A DNA stretch of 64,000 nt from Nonlabens sp. Ci31 (GCF_012974865.1 NZ_CP043633.1:868001-932000), one strand, 5' to 3'. Positions 9,401 to 18,069 are shown, counted from the first letter of the stretch. Notes: a model not told the origin generated them from the letters alone. Made by a program: numbers and translations.

Positions 9401-9806
9401 AGCAAGAAACGCTTGTGGCTGGTCAGAATGGGCGGAGTTTGTGAAGGATATCGACAACTGTAGCAACGATTGTTCTAACACTAACTCTAGTGGCATAGTT
9501 AGTAACAATTTTGTGATTTCGCCAGTTCCTGCCAGCACAGTAATCGCTATTGATATGGTACAAAAACCCGAGTGGAGCTTTTACTCCAAATCCTGTAGTG
9601 ATGGATTAACTGACATAGGAGGAACTAGTCTTTGTACTTATTTTGTGAGTCTACAACTATACGACTTTAGTGGTAATCAAGTTTTAAACATCACTAGACA
9701 TGAATTAGGAACGTCATTTGATGTTTCACATTTAACTACGGGAACTTATGTCATGCATATAACTCACGCGGGTCAAACTGAAATTCATCAAGTCCCCATA
9801 AATTGA
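6429..9806 (+). CDS. Secreted alpha/beta hydrolase (lipase-like) with T9SS type A C-terminal domain
   Basis: 1125 residues. The signal peptide ends near residue 20 (CNATAQ). The middle holds an alpha/beta hydrolase: a strand and oxyanion-type segment PIIILDGFDPGDKRK (about 305-320), the nucleophile elbow GPSMGGQ with Ser438, then DSPHLGA (about 474). Asp and His of the triad cannot be placed safely by eye. A region of about 80 residues at the end (SPVPASTVI, then LQLYDFSGNQVL and FDVSHLTTGTYVMHI) is a T9SS type A sorting domain, so the enzyme is exported across the outer membrane and may be surface attached. The substrate is unknown; ester or lipid bonds are likely. It follows five paralogous lipoproteins and ends at a strong terminator. 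Confidence 0.85.
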   Translation: MKRILLSIGIGLSLCNATAQNQEKTLDDALVTVNQASVTSGIIYERVVQFANLYNFNREPDFDTADYTYFKQALSEMHRASNEVLFINRSALDSLMQQETNHVVPLGILNTDFQLLNYRFEEVQQGGLTYNENTQEFSQIPGQSPFYTLHTTVIAPLVKAIAGTGITYKIDPTYLFQNQQQPIKTLTADFGDGVPRNLINNYNLQTQQIQVNYNTDGDKIATYQIIYEDNTSITTKSSIYFKYQTQIGPKTLSPFCAGDTYKENGRIIADIPFTGYEVNDPTILAEIDYRIFYSENDTGNNQLDNPIIILDGFDPGDKRKIEDCDCGQDLDCAAANKEDGQFNPALHDSMYDFQFFRDSNEDNQNALEKLRAEGFDVIMVNHPTYDTADVNTGEMFTIDGGAYYIESNAMALIKLLQETKSRMATTGSTAQIKLVGPSMGGQISRYALAYMEAMEEQTQDSDNWDHNVSHWVSIDSPHLGANIPLGDQALIFLIKEMLSDDDNDAAEDFYDKQLSSPAAKQQLIEFHRQAPGQSHHHVDQNLLNAQTLLQGFGQDRGNSSFTEHYNNQAINGLPNSNGFPTKSKNLAIINGSLTGSRLSTLPNEDGGFYSYAADGEKVLGVKSFARVKIELPIGNIVFRTHIATLDSHFMSSGANERVAKFYKIPTTKTVKAPNNNQRGNMDNVPGGWFLAQQELADAITGRRSLYLTSNMPDYGTAGTGVIRWFNDNIIGTSATDDTQVRTLNPINSFIPSFSAIAHLNPDQDWNNPLNFDLTCDSNRLTPFDSYYGESINTRHTSFNQDSIDWLIENLKLPNGQVLPPQFPVDRSTFSSPTTMCVGDIVTMGFEDECKVAVQPTYVISDNLAIISRNGYSAQFEALENGPAYVQVILDNGVGPSQSFSRQLYIGTPNLDNAFLTEIDSATFLSIYPANGFCDFVALRINGIERYDLVDEIEMQKLPISASYWDSDQRTGRDNTVGIYPDCNELFRFQVRARNACGWSEWAEFVKDIDNCSNDCSNTNSSGIVSNNFVISPVPASTVIAIDMVQKPEWSFYSKSCSDGLTDIGGTSLCTYFVSLQLYDFSGNQVLNITRHELGTSFDVSHLTTGTYVMHITHAGQTEIHQVPIN

Positions 9807-9831
9807 GGTGATTAGCTGTTTAAATGAAGAA

Positions 9832-9868
9832 AAAGAGCTTGTTTTGAAATTCAAAACGAGCTCTTTTA
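9832..9868. terminator. Bidirectional terminator
   Basis: 15-bp stem (one G-T pair) from AAAGAGCTTGTTTTG and its complement, 5-nt loop, flanked by A and T runs. It separates the hydrolase from the convergent metallophosphoesterase gene. Confidence 0.85.
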
Positions 9869-9896
9869 TGTTACAGTTTGAAAATGTATCAGACTA

Positions 9897-10640
9897 TTAA
9901 TTCCTACCAGTCTCCTCTGGATAAAAAGTGTACACTGGGTCACTTTGCCAAATTTCTTTTGTTTCTATACACATAGCCGTTAATGGCCCTTTATAGGCCG
10001 CTGCAGTATCGAGGTTCCAAACATTTGCAGCGTTCATAGGCTGGTATTCTTCCCAACTGTGTGTTGGGGTATGACCTATAAAAATCTCTTTGTAGAGTCT
10101 TAATCTATTAGGATACTTATCGTCGTCGTCTTTTAAATTGGGGTCTAAGGCCAGTGCCATTTCCCATAACGTACGGTCCCAATAGGTAATTCCTTTAAAG
10201 TACTCATATCCAGGACCCTTTAAATTGTGAAAACCTGCATGAAAAAACCCATCCCCATTCAGCTCGTAATAATTGTGAAGATCGTTCTTGAGAAAATCAA
10301 AATGCGCCTCGATTTCTTGCTTGGTTCTGCTTGCATAACTATCCACAGTGCTTTTACCTCCATGAAATAACCACATTTTATGAGGGTGCACCGCTTGTAA
10401 ATTTTCTACCACTAACTCATCGTGATTACCTCTAAGGTAAATAGGAGGAGTTTGTTTGTTTTGTTTCCGCTTTCGCGAAAGCGAGATTAAAAAATCCACC
10501 ACCTCATAACTTTGAGACCACCCGTCTACATAATCTCCTAAGAAAATAAGCTGATCGTCATCTTTTAATTTTATTTTATCTATTAATTGAACGAGGGCTT
10601 TGTACCCGCCGTGAATGTCTCCTATTGCAATGGTTCTCAT
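9897..10640 (-). CDS. Metallophosphoesterase (diadenosine-polyphosphatase / PrpE-like)
   Basis: 247 residues with calcineurin-type motifs in order: GDIHGGY (7-13), GDYVDG (about 36-41), RGNHDE (about 70), and a late GHTPTHSWE (about 190). Such proteins hydrolyse phosphoester or pyrophosphate bonds with two metal ions in the cytoplasm. The exact substrate is not shown. The palindrome GCTTTCGCGAAAGC is embedded in the coding sequence and supplies a basic loop (SRKRKQNKQT) between the second and third motifs. It lies 3 nt downstream of the AlbA_2 gene, so the two are probably one operon. Confidence 0.85.
   Translation of the reverse strand: MRTIAIGDIHGGYKALVQLIDKIKLKDDDQLIFLGDYVDGWSQSYEVVDFLISLSRKRKQNKQTPPIYLRGNHDELVVENLQAVHPHKMWLFHGGKSTVDSYASRTKQEIEAHFDFLKNDLHNYYELNGDGFFHAGFHNLKGPGYEYFKGITYWDRTLWEMALALDPNLKDDDDKYPNRLRLYKEIFIGHTPTHSWEEYQPMNAANVWNLDTAAAYKGPLTAMCIETKEIWQSDPVYTFYPEETGRN
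10469..10482. repeat. GCTTTCGCGAAAGC palindrome inside metallophosphoesterase gene
   Basis: Exact 14-bp copy, read in the frame that gives Ser-Arg-Lys-Arg, in a loop likely to tolerate insertion. Confidence 0.85.
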
Positions 10641-10643
10641 TAA

Positions 10644-11780
10644 TTATGAATTGTATTTTACCTTGCGCAGTACGCGCAAAGCTTCTTTAAATGCTTTATA
10701 TGTTTCTGGATAAGCCTTGAGCAAATTTTTATGCGCGTTCATCTTTTCTACTGGCTCACCTACGTTGTTGAATTGACAAATCAACATGGTTTCTGGCAAC
10801 TGTCTTAAATCTATCAATTCTTGTTCTTTGAGCTCTATACCGTTTGTCATCTTGTTTAGAAGAGATAAGTTAGTATTGTATATGTGGTGTAAGGTCCTGC
10901 GGTCATAATAAGGTGGGTTAAAAAGGATTTTATTTTCTAACTTATACGTCCCGTTAGGGAAAAATCGCAAGGTCTGTCGCTCCAGTGGGTGGTACTTCTG
11001 GTTTTTTCCTATTCCTAATTCCACAAATTCTAATATGCTAAAACTATCTTCATCAAAAGAAATTTGCACCTCATCCAGCGTGCTGTAAAATAGTCGTACT
11101 TGTTCATTCACCATTTCAATATCTACTCTAGAATAATAGGTCTCGCCATTTTTACGCTTTACTTTTCCTGACCAACAAATAACAAATTGTTCTTTAAAAA
11201 CCTTATAATGTGTCTCTAAGCCTTGATTTTTACGAGCTAAAAATTCAACCACGCTGTCTAAAGTGTGCTCAATATTATTACTCGCCTTTTTTTCTAGTTG
11301 TTCTACAATTTGAGAATTGACATCTTTGATCTCTACATCGTAAGCTTTAGGCATAGAAATACTTCCATCTCTAAAGAAGACCGTCCCTCCGTAATATTTC
11401 CAAATGTTTTTGCGCAGTGCCGTAAGTCCATCTTGAGCTCTAATAGTTACTAATCCAACCACTTTACCGATTTCTAAATGAGGGAAAGCAATATTCTCGT
11501 ACTGTATGATAGGAGCATTAGTCAGATAAGCATTGATCAGGTTTTGTAATTTAGAATCGTCAAAGAAATCGACTCCTACTATACCATTGATCTCATCGTC
11601 AATCCCTATAACGATATAACTGTTATTTTTTGGATTGGTATTAGAAAGGGCGCAAATGTGTTTGAGAAACTTAGCCTTTCCTTCTTTATTACTTAGATCA
11701 ATACGTAGTTTTTTATCATAAAAACTATTCTCGTCGTTATGCGCCAGCAAGTTTTTAACCAGAAGTCGTTTATTGATCAT
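10644..11780 (-). CDS. AlbA_2 domain (Schlafen-type) putative nucleic-acid-binding protein
   Basis: 378 residues from ATG 11780. An in-frame start 36 bp upstream is possible but adds a poor N-terminus. The N-terminal 150 residues match AlbA_2: early ENSFYDKK, then LKHICALSNT, SYIVIGIDDE-x-GIVGVD, a PHLEIGKVVGLVTI strand and a Tyr-Gly-Gly-x-x-x-x-R-x-G-S turn (YYGGTVFFRDGS). The C-terminal half has no family I recognise. AlbA_2 proteins bind DNA or RNA and are often regulators; the role here is not known. It is followed after 3 nt by the phosphoesterase gene. Confidence 0.8.
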   Translation of the reverse strand: MINKRLLVKNLLAHNDENSFYDKKLRIDLSNKEGKAKFLKHICALSNTNPKNNSYIVIGIDDEINGIVGVDFFDDSKLQNLINAYLTNAPIIQYENIAFPHLEIGKVVGLVTIRAQDGLTALRKNIWKYYGGTVFFRDGSISMPKAYDVEIKDVNSQIVEQLEKKASNNIEHTLDSVVEFLARKNQGLETHYKVFKEQFVICWSGKVKRKNGETYYSRVDIEMVNEQVRLFYSTLDEVQISFDEDSFSILEFVELGIGKNQKYHPLERQTLRFFPNGTYKLENKILFNPPYYDRRTLHHIYNTNLSLLNKMTNGIELKEQELIDLRQLPETMLICQFNNVGEPVEKMNAHKNLLKAYPETYKAFKEALRVLRKVKYNS

Positions 11781-12060
11781 GACTGAAAGATAAACTAGAA
11801 ATTTAGATCTCAACAAAAATTTAAAAAAGATTCAAGACCGCTTCCTTCGGTGAGCTCAGCAGTTAGAGCTGAAAGAATATAGAATAGAGATTTGAAGTAG
11901 GTTTCAACTACATAAGTGCTGAAAACTGTTCCATGCTTCACCAAACGCTTTTTTTTATGTTCTCAACACCACTTCATATTAACAGTGAAATTACCAATAG
12001 GCAATAGACCATCAATTATTCAAAAGTGAAGCATTGAATAAACAATAGGTGTTTTTGTTG

Positions 12061-12093
12061 TTTGTGATTTGTGATTTCATCTACCTATCTTTG
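12061..12093 (+). promoter_or_regulatory. Promoter of lpxH, probably giving a leaderless mRNA
   Basis: TTTG (12061-12064), a 21-nt spacer, then TATCTTTG (12086-12093) match the Bacteroidota consensus TTTG / TAnnTTTG. The ATG begins 6 nt after the second box, about where transcription should start. Confidence 0.65.
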
Positions 12094-12098
12094 CTCAC

Positions 12099-12851
12099 AT
12101 GCAAATTCCCGAAGGAAAAAAAATATACTTCTCTAGCGATAATCACTTAGGTGCTCCAACTCAAGAATTGAGCAAACCTCGTGAAAGAAAATTTTTAGCT
12201 TGGTTGGATCAAGTTAAAGAAGATGCTGCTGCTATATTTTTATTGGGAGATTTATTTGACTTTTGGTTCGAGTATAAAACGGTAGTTCCTAAAAACCAGG
12301 TACGCGTCCTAGGAAAACTAGCAGAAATCGTTGACAGTGGTATACCCATCTATTTTTTTGTCGGTAATCACGACTTATGGATGTTCGGATATTTTGAAGA
12401 AGAATTAGGGATCCCTGTGTATCATGCCCCTCAGACATTTGAATTTAATAACAAGAAGTTCCTTATCGGGCATGGCGACGGCTTAGGTCCTGGCGATAAG
12501 GGTTATAAACGTATGAAAAAGGTGTTTACCAACCCCTTTTTCCAATGGTGTTTCCGATGGGTACATCCAGATATGGGAGTGCGTATTGCAAGACACCTAT
12601 CCGTAAAAAATAAACTCATCTCTGGTGAAGAGGATGCTCAATTTCTAGGGGAAGAAAATGAATGGCTTGCTCAGTATGCAAAGCGTAAACTGGAAAAAGA
12701 GCATTTTGATTATTTTGTTTTTGGTCACAGACACTTACCTATGCAAATCAAAGTAGGGGAAACATCTACCTATATCAATCTAGGAGACTGGATTTCTCAA
12801 TACCGCTATGGTGTCTTTGATGGAAAAGATTTTCAGCTGATTCGGTTTTAA
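12099..12851 (+). CDS. lpxH: UDP-2,3-diacylglucosamine diphosphatase (LpxH-like)
   Basis: 250 residues. Calcineurin-type motifs appear in the LpxH arrangement: SDNHLG (14-19), GDLFDFWFEY (about 50-59), GNHD (about 86), HGDGLGPGD (about 126-134) and GHRHLP near the end (about 208). LpxH removes UMP from UDP-2,3-diacylglucosamine in lipid A synthesis, at the inner face of the cytoplasmic membrane. Length fits the family (about 240-260). The gene stands alone behind its own promoter with almost no 5' leader. Family assignment is strong; other UDP-sugar pyrophosphatases remain possible. Confidence 0.85.
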   Translation: MQIPEGKKIYFSSDNHLGAPTQELSKPRERKFLAWLDQVKEDAAAIFLLGDLFDFWFEYKTVVPKNQVRVLGKLAEIVDSGIPIYFFVGNHDLWMFGYFEEELGIPVYHAPQTFEFNNKKFLIGHGDGLGPGDKGYKRMKKVFTNPFFQWCFRWVHPDMGVRIARHLSVKNKLISGEEDAQFLGEENEWLAQYAKRKLEKEHFDYFVFGHRHLPMQIKVGETSTYINLGDWISQYRYGVFDGKDFQLIRF

Positions 12852-13340
12852 CATTTTGCGCTTCTATTTTAAACACACCCTTTAGCACAACAGAAGTCAT
12901 GTAACTTACCAATAAGGCTGTATTTTTTACAGTTTTAATATCCCATACATAAATCATAAATCAACACATTAATATCTTTAAGAGGTTTTGAGACTTGATA
13001 GATTTCTCAAAAGCAACTAACCTCAACCCCACTTTATCAAAACTGACTTCAGCAAAAGCTGTTTCGCAAAATGTTCATATCTGCATCTGTTTTCTGGGAA
13101 CTAAAAAATCTGTCCAGCTGTAAGTATCTCTTAGGTAGGAGAAAAATTGGGAAGGTGAAGACAGTCGATCAGTAGCTCGCGAATGGTATTAAATAGGCTA
13201 CCATGCATTTTTGAAACATGGGATACGTTCCTATATCGTCTAGATCAAACTCCAAGGTATTCTTATAATATTTTGCTTATAACTGTTTATTTACTATTTT
13301 ATTAACTACATTTAATGCTTTTTTTTAGTATTTTATCAAA
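12852..13340. other. Intergenic region, no gene recognised
   Basis: About 490 bp. I checked both strands for short frames, tRNA-like folds and repeats and found nothing convincing. The last 90 bp are very AT-rich and probably hold the promoter of the PAS gene. Confidence 0.5.
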
Positions 13341-14093
13341 ATGAGAAGTATTTTTTCCGAAAGAATTGTTGATCAATTAAAGATCATAACTCAAGCACCT
13401 ATAGCCATAGCTTTTTTAGATAATGACCTTAGATATGTAGCACACTCTTCAAAGTGGTGTGAAGATTATAATTTGGGATACACTGACATTAAAGGGATGC
13501 ATCATTACGATCTTTTCCCTATACTAAGTAGAGAATGGAAAGAAGTACACCAACGGGTACTTAAAGGCTCTGAAGAGTCTTGTGACGAAGAGTTGTTAAT
13601 AATAAACGGCAAGCAACGGTGGATAAAATGGAATATGAAGCCGTGGCACAATTATGATGATAAAGTTACTGGAGTGATCATAGTAACTGAAGATCTAACA
13701 GAAGCAGTTGAACTAAGGAGAAAGAACCTGTATGATTATGACTTGCTTTTTAAAGCCTGCTTGCGCAAGCAAATAGGCACCTGGGAATACGACCATATAA
13801 ACGGTGAGCTACACTGGTCAAACGCCACAAGAACTATACACGAGACCCCTAAAGACTTTATTCCAAAAGCAAACGAAGCACTCGACTTTTATAAATCTGG
13901 AGCATCTCGCACGAAAATTACAAAAGCTTTTTTTCAAGCCATCACAAAGGGGACTTCTTACGACCTTGAATTGGAATTAATAACAGCAAAAGGAACTCCT
14001 ATTTGGGTTAGAGCCGTAGGAATAAGTGAGTTTATCAACGGTATATGTTTGCGTCTGTATGGAACATTTGAAGACATTACTTACAAAAAATAA
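13341..14093 (+). CDS. Two-PAS-domain protein without an output domain
   Basis: 250 residues. The first PAS domain (about 12-125) shows IAIAFLDNDLRYVAHS near the start and VTGVIIVTEDLTEAVE at the end. The second (about 135-248) shows WEYDHINGELHWS and ends in LYGTFEDITYKK. No kinase, cyclase or DNA-binding domain follows; the stop comes directly after PAS 2. It could be a stand-alone sensor that acts by binding a partner, or the N-terminal part of a former kinase. I see no homologous kinase sequence downstream. Cytoplasmic; ligand unknown. Confidence 0.8.
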   Translation: MRSIFSERIVDQLKIITQAPIAIAFLDNDLRYVAHSSKWCEDYNLGYTDIKGMHHYDLFPILSREWKEVHQRVLKGSEESCDEELLIINGKQRWIKWNMKPWHNYDDKVTGVIIVTEDLTEAVELRRKNLYDYDLLFKACLRKQIGTWEYDHINGELHWSNATRTIHETPKDFIPKANEALDFYKSGASRTKITKAFFQAITKGTSYDLELELITAKGTPIWVRAVGISEFINGICLRLYGTFEDITYKK

Positions 14094-14201
14094 AATATAG
14101 GGAATTATATAACATTCTAAAAGAAGTATGTCTAAGCATCTCATAAATCAATTTAACGATCTTTGTGTGGTCATTTAAAATTTTATCTTAAAATCACAAT
14201 T

Positions 14202-14561
14202 ATGAGAAATTCAGCTATAAAATTTGCTTTTTTTAGTGTCCTATTTATGCTAACTTCTTTTCATTCAGTTGCTCAAAAAATGGAAACAGCGCATAAAGTG
14301 TCTTCTAATACATTAGACGAAATCACCTTAACTGTTAAAAATTCTTCTTTTAAAAACGATTCTATATTTCATGAAAATAAAAAGTATTTGCGTAAAGCAG
14401 TACGACTAAGCGAGGGAGATATTGATACCTTTAAAAATCAAATCAAAAGAATCGTTCCTTCCTTTAAAGATATCAGTGATACGAATTGGGAAGAACTTTA
14501 TGATGCCTCCAAGCTACTTACCTTTCAAGGGAAAGTAGAAGAATTACCTTCTGTTCTTTAA
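14202..14561 (+). CDS. Small secreted hypothetical protein
   Basis: 119 residues from ATG 14202, chosen because it opens a signal peptide (MRNSAIKFAFFSVLFMLTSF, cut after SVAQ). The mature part is about 95 residues, rich in Lys, Ser and Asp, with no family I recognise. It is probably periplasmic or secreted. Its TAA stop overlaps the stop of recJ on the other strand by four bases (TTAA). Confidence 0.6.
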   Translation: MRNSAIKFAFFSVLFMLTSFHSVAQKMETAHKVSSNTLDEITLTVKNSSFKNDSIFHENKKYLRKAVRLSEGDIDTFKNQIKRIVPSFKDISDTNWEELYDASKLLTFQGKVEELPSVL

Positions 14562-16255
14562 GAGTTGAGATCTCTTAATCTCAACTGTAAGGAAGTAGTT
14601 CCCTGCCATTCATTTTCATCGATAGAATAAGCAATGTGGAATTTTTTACCATCGGTAATTTGCTTACATTTACTTCCCATATTAAAACCTATAGCATTAA
14701 ATGCAATGCTATCCCCTTTTTTTGAAGCTACTTTAATTTTAAGATGGTCTTCCTCTTTACCCACACATTTACCAAAACCTGTATCGACCACACTTTCTGT
14801 CAGAAACACTGGGGTCATGTTCCCTGGACCGAATGGTGCCATTTGCTGGAGAATGCGGTAAAATTTTGGTGTAATCTGTTCCAATGGAAGTACCGCATCT
14901 ATTTGAATTTCTGGAGTCAAGTGTTTGTTTTCTATAGTGGCACAAACTACTTCTTCAAAGCGGACTTTGAATTTTTCGTAATTCTCTGGTAATAATGTCA
15001 ATCCAGCAGCATACATATGTCCACCAAATTGCTCGATATAATCAGCACATTGTTCTAGTGCATTATACACATCAAAACCTTTGACACTGCGAGCACTTGC
15101 CGCGAGTCGATCTCCAGATTTAGTAAATACTAATGTAGGTCGGTAATAATTTTCTATCAATCTAGAAGCCACTATTCCTATCACGCCCTTATGCCAGCTG
15201 GCATCATAGACTACGCTCGTAAATTTATCTTCTTCCTTATTAGCTATAATTTGCTGTATGGCTTCTTGCGTTATCGATTGGTCCAGTTCCCTCCTATCAG
15301 AATTATAGTTCTCAATTGACGCTGCAAATTCTTGTGCTTTTTCTATATCTGTTTCTTTAAGAAGCTCTACTGCATGAAGTCCATGCTTCATTCTTCCCGC
15401 AGCGTTGATGCGGGGGGCAATGATAAAAACAACGTCAGTAATCGTAAGTGTTGTTTTATTTAAATTGGATATAATCGCCTCAAATCCCGCCCGCGGACTC
15501 GTATTAATGACATTAAGGCCGTGGTAAGCGAGGATTCTATTCTCACCAGTCATAGGCACAATATCTGCTCCTATTGCCGTGGCTACTAAGTCTAAATAAG
15601 GTATCAAAATTTCAAATTCCCAGTCGTTTGCCATTGTTAAGGCTTGGCATAATTTAAAACCTACACCACAACCGCACAATTCGTCATAAGGATAAGAGCA
15701 GTCAGGGCGTTTGGGATCGAGAACCGCTACAGCATCTGGTAATTCTTTCCCCGGTCTGTGGTGATCGCAAATAATAAAGTCGATCCCTTTTTCTTTAGCA
15801 TAAGCTACTTTATCGATAGCTTTTACACCACAATCCAAAGCTATAATGAGTGAAAAATCATTATCAGCTGCAAAATCGATTCCTTTATAACTTATTCCAT
15901 AGCCTTCCTCATAGCGGTCGGGAATATAAGTAGAAACACGGTCGTAGAAACTTTCTAAAAAAGTAGACATCAGTGCCACGCTAGTCGTCCCATCTACATC
16001 ATAGTCTCCGTAAACAAGGATATTCTCATTATTACCCACCGCTTTTTGAATACGTTTTACTGCTAGATCCATATCTTTCATAAGATAAGGGTCGTGAAGT
16101 TCTTCTAGATCAGGTCTGAAATAGGATCTCGCTTTCGCGAAAGCGTCCACACCACGCTGCACTAACAAACCAGCAAGAAAAGGATCAATCCCTAATTCCT
16201 GAGCAAGTTGTTGTTGTTTTTGAAAATCTGGTATGGGTTTAAGAGTCCATCGCAT
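14558..16255 (-). CDS. recJ: Single-stranded-DNA exonuclease RecJ
   Basis: 565 residues, normal for RecJ. DHH-family motifs: DYDVDG (84-89), DCGV (141-144), DHH (164-166), then GCGVGFK (about 200) and the DHHA1 part with SVKGFDVYNAL and GGHMYAAG (about 390-420). RecJ degrades single-stranded DNA 5' to 3' in recombination and mismatch repair, using Mn2+ or Mg2+. The palindrome repeat lies in the coding sequence and encodes Phe-Ala-Lys-Ala at residues 39-42, in an N-terminal helix. Confidence 0.95.
   Translation of the reverse strand: MRWTLKPIPDFQKQQQLAQELGIDPFLAGLLVQRGVDAFAKARSYFRPDLEELHDPYLMKDMDLAVKRIQKAVGNNENILVYGDYDVDGTTSVALMSTFLESFYDRVSTYIPDRYEEGYGISYKGIDFAADNDFSLIIALDCGVKAIDKVAYAKEKGIDFIICDHHRPGKELPDAVAVLDPKRPDCSYPYDELCGCGVGFKLCQALTMANDWEFEILIPYLDLVATAIGADIVPMTGENRILAYHGLNVINTSPRAGFEAIISNLNKTTLTITDVVFIIAPRINAAGRMKHGLHAVELLKETDIEKAQEFAASIENYNSDRRELDQSITQEAIQQIIANKEEDKFTSVVYDASWHKGVIGIVASRLIENYYRPTLVFTKSGDRLAASARSVKGFDVYNALEQCADYIEQFGGHMYAAGLTLLPENYEKFKVRFEEVVCATIENKHLTPEIQIDAVLPLEQITPKFYRILQQMAPFGPGNMTPVFLTESVVDTGFGKCVGKEEDHLKIKVASKKGDSIAFNAIGFNMGSKCKQITDGKKFHIAYSIDENEWQGTTSLQLRLRDLNS
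16131..16144. repeat. GCTTTCGCGAAAGC palindrome inside recJ
   Basis: Exact 14-bp copy, read as Ala-Phe-Ala-Lys-Ala in recJ. Confidence 0.85.
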
Positions 16256-16379
16256 TTGGTAAAGATAAGATGTAAAAAAGAGTCTTGGAATATAAATATG
16301 ACTTACCAGGTTCCTTTTTGCGGCATTTCCGTTATCTTTAATATCTAAATTGCAGAATCAATCTTACAAAATTCCAAGA

Positions 16380-16970
16380 ATGCCATTAGTCAACCCACTA
16401 GACGCAAGTCACGATACTGAAACAGCAGCACTAGCCGATTTCTTCAACGAAACTTTGGGGTTTTGTCCTAATTCTGTACTGACCATGCAAAGACGTCCTG
16501 CGATATCCAAAGCTTTTATAAACCTTAATAAAGCTGTAATGGCAAATGAAGGTCGCGTCACCAGCGCATTGAAAAGAATGATCGCGTGGGTTTCTAGCAA
16601 TGCTACGGGATGCAGGTACTGTCAAGCGCACGCTATAAGAGCGGCAGAACGTTATGGAGCAGCACAGGAACAACTAGACAACATCTGGGAATACCGTACA
16701 CATCCAGCTTTCAACGAAGCAGAACGTGCTGCCCTAGATTTTTCTCTAGCAGCCAGCCAAGTGCCTAATGGTGTAGATCAAACTATAAAAAAACGTTTAC
16801 ACCAGTATTGGAATGAAGGAGAGGTAGTAGAGATGCTAGGAGTGATATCGCTTTTCGGTTACCTCAATAGATGGAACGACTCTATGGGTACCACCTTAGA
16901 AAATGATGCCATAGAGAGCGGTAATCACTATTTAGGGAAATATGGCTTTGAAGTGGGAAAGCATGTTTAA
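16380..16970 (+). CDS. Carboxymuconolactone decarboxylase / AhpD-like peroxidase-related protein
   Basis: 196 residues. The AhpD-type redox motif Cys-Arg-Tyr-Cys-Gln-Ala-His (about 80-86) is clear, in the usual helical setting (RMIAWVSSNATG before it). AhpD-like proteins reduce peroxides or disulfides by the CxxC pair. ATG 16380 is preferred to a TTG at 16350, because a promoter-like TATCTTTA at 16333 would leave no leader for the earlier start. It is divergent from recJ, with which it shares a short promoter region. Confidence 0.8.
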   Translation: MPLVNPLDASHDTETAALADFFNETLGFCPNSVLTMQRRPAISKAFINLNKAVMANEGRVTSALKRMIAWVSSNATGCRYCQAHAIRAAERYGAAQEQLDNIWEYRTHPAFNEAERAALDFSLAASQVPNGVDQTIKKRLHQYWNEGEVVEMLGVISLFGYLNRWNDSMGTTLENDAIESGNHYLGKYGFEVGKHV

Positions 16971-16980
16971 TCAAAGGGAC

Positions 16981-17787
16981 TTACTGTTTCACAAACTCTA
17001 TCAGCTGATCTTTCCCATCAGTAGTGTGCTCAATAGAAATACCGCCTGCAGTTTTATAACCTATTCCTATAAAGTTAGTCGTTACTGCAAGATAACAACC
17101 TCCTTTACTCTTCTTTAAGGTTCCTATGATCATATCACCTCTGAAAATAGTGTAGCCATCAGAAGAGCTCATTAAAGAAAAAGAATGGTCTGTGGTTGTA
17201 TAGTCCCTTTTAATTTGTGTTAATTCAAACGGCATCTCCACTGCCGCTGCATCTGTAACTTGACGATCCTTTACTTGCGTGTTAAATTCAGGGGCTTTTT
17301 CAGGTTGTTGAATTGGTGTTTTTTCTTTAATTATTGCTTGCTCCTCTACTACAGCTTTAGGCCTGTACTTATAATCTACCTCATCAAAAGAAGTTATCGC
17401 ATCTCTTAGCGCTTCAAAATAGGCTTTATCATAGGATTTGGTTGTCCCTACTCCTTTTTTACTGGTAAAAACAACAGTACCTGTGCAATCCTCTAATTGC
17501 AAGACCATATACACTCGGGTGGTTCCTGATTTATCAATTTTTAATTGAAGAGTGTTACACGCTCCACGGTTCATGTCGTCTGGGAGTACTTCAGAATTTC
17601 TGAATGCTTTAAAGTTGTACTTTTTGAGCTCAAATACTATCAGCTCATTAAAGCTGTATTCATTAGCGTCATTTTGAAATTCGTATTGATTATTTACAAT
17701 AATATATTTATACTGATTCCATTCTGCATCTTGTGCATTTGCAAACAGTATTGTTGTGATAGATAAAAGTAATAATAGGTATTTCAT
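16981..17787 (-). CDS. Secreted conserved hypothetical protein
   Basis: 268 residues with a signal peptide (MKYLLLLLSITTILFANAQ). The N-terminal 130 residues look like a compact periplasmic domain with FELKKYNFKAF and YMVLQLEDCTGTVVF strands. A Lys-Glu-Pro-rich linker (about 145-175) is followed by a beta-rich C-terminal domain (about 185-265). I recognise no named family and cannot give a function. It stands alone, convergent with the AhpD-like gene (stops 10 nt apart). Confidence 0.65.
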   Translation of the reverse strand: MKYLLLLLSITTILFANAQDAEWNQYKYIIVNNQYEFQNDANEYSFNELIVFELKKYNFKAFRNSEVLPDDMNRGACNTLQLKIDKSGTTRVYMVLQLEDCTGTVVFTSKKGVGTTKSYDKAYFEALRDAITSFDEVDYKYRPKAVVEEQAIIKEKTPIQQPEKAPEFNTQVKDRQVTDAAAVEMPFELTQIKRDYTTTDHSFSLMSSSDGYTIFRGDMIIGTLKKSKGGCYLAVTTNFIGIGYKTAGGISIEHTTDGKDQLIEFVKQ

Positions 17788-18033
17788 AAGGCTTGCGACT
17801 TGGGTTTTTAAGACTTCCCTAAAAACGATTCAGTTCCATTGATGTTGTCGGGAATTCTAATTACTTTTTCCTTAAAAGAATAAAGTTGCCGCCCCTCTTC
17901 CATCCGTTCGAAAGTGGAAAAATACAAATTAACTAAGGACTAAAGAGTCATTCTGGTATCAGAAATATCCTTAACATCTCTAAAAAATAAGTCTAATTTA
18001 TCAACAAAACTTCGTAAAAATAGGCTGAACCAC

Positions 18034-18041
18034 TACCTTTG
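18034..18041 (+). promoter_or_regulatory. Candidate -7 box of recQ
   Basis: TACCTTTG matches TAnnTTTG and lies 28 nt before the ATG. The upstream -33 element is weak. Confidence 0.45.
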
Positions 18042-18069
18042 AGACTTACACGCCATTCCAACCAATCTC

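Noticed and set aside
13341..14093. PAS protein as a truncated histidine kinase
   Set aside because: No kinase sequence follows in any frame before the next gene, so truncation cannot be supported.
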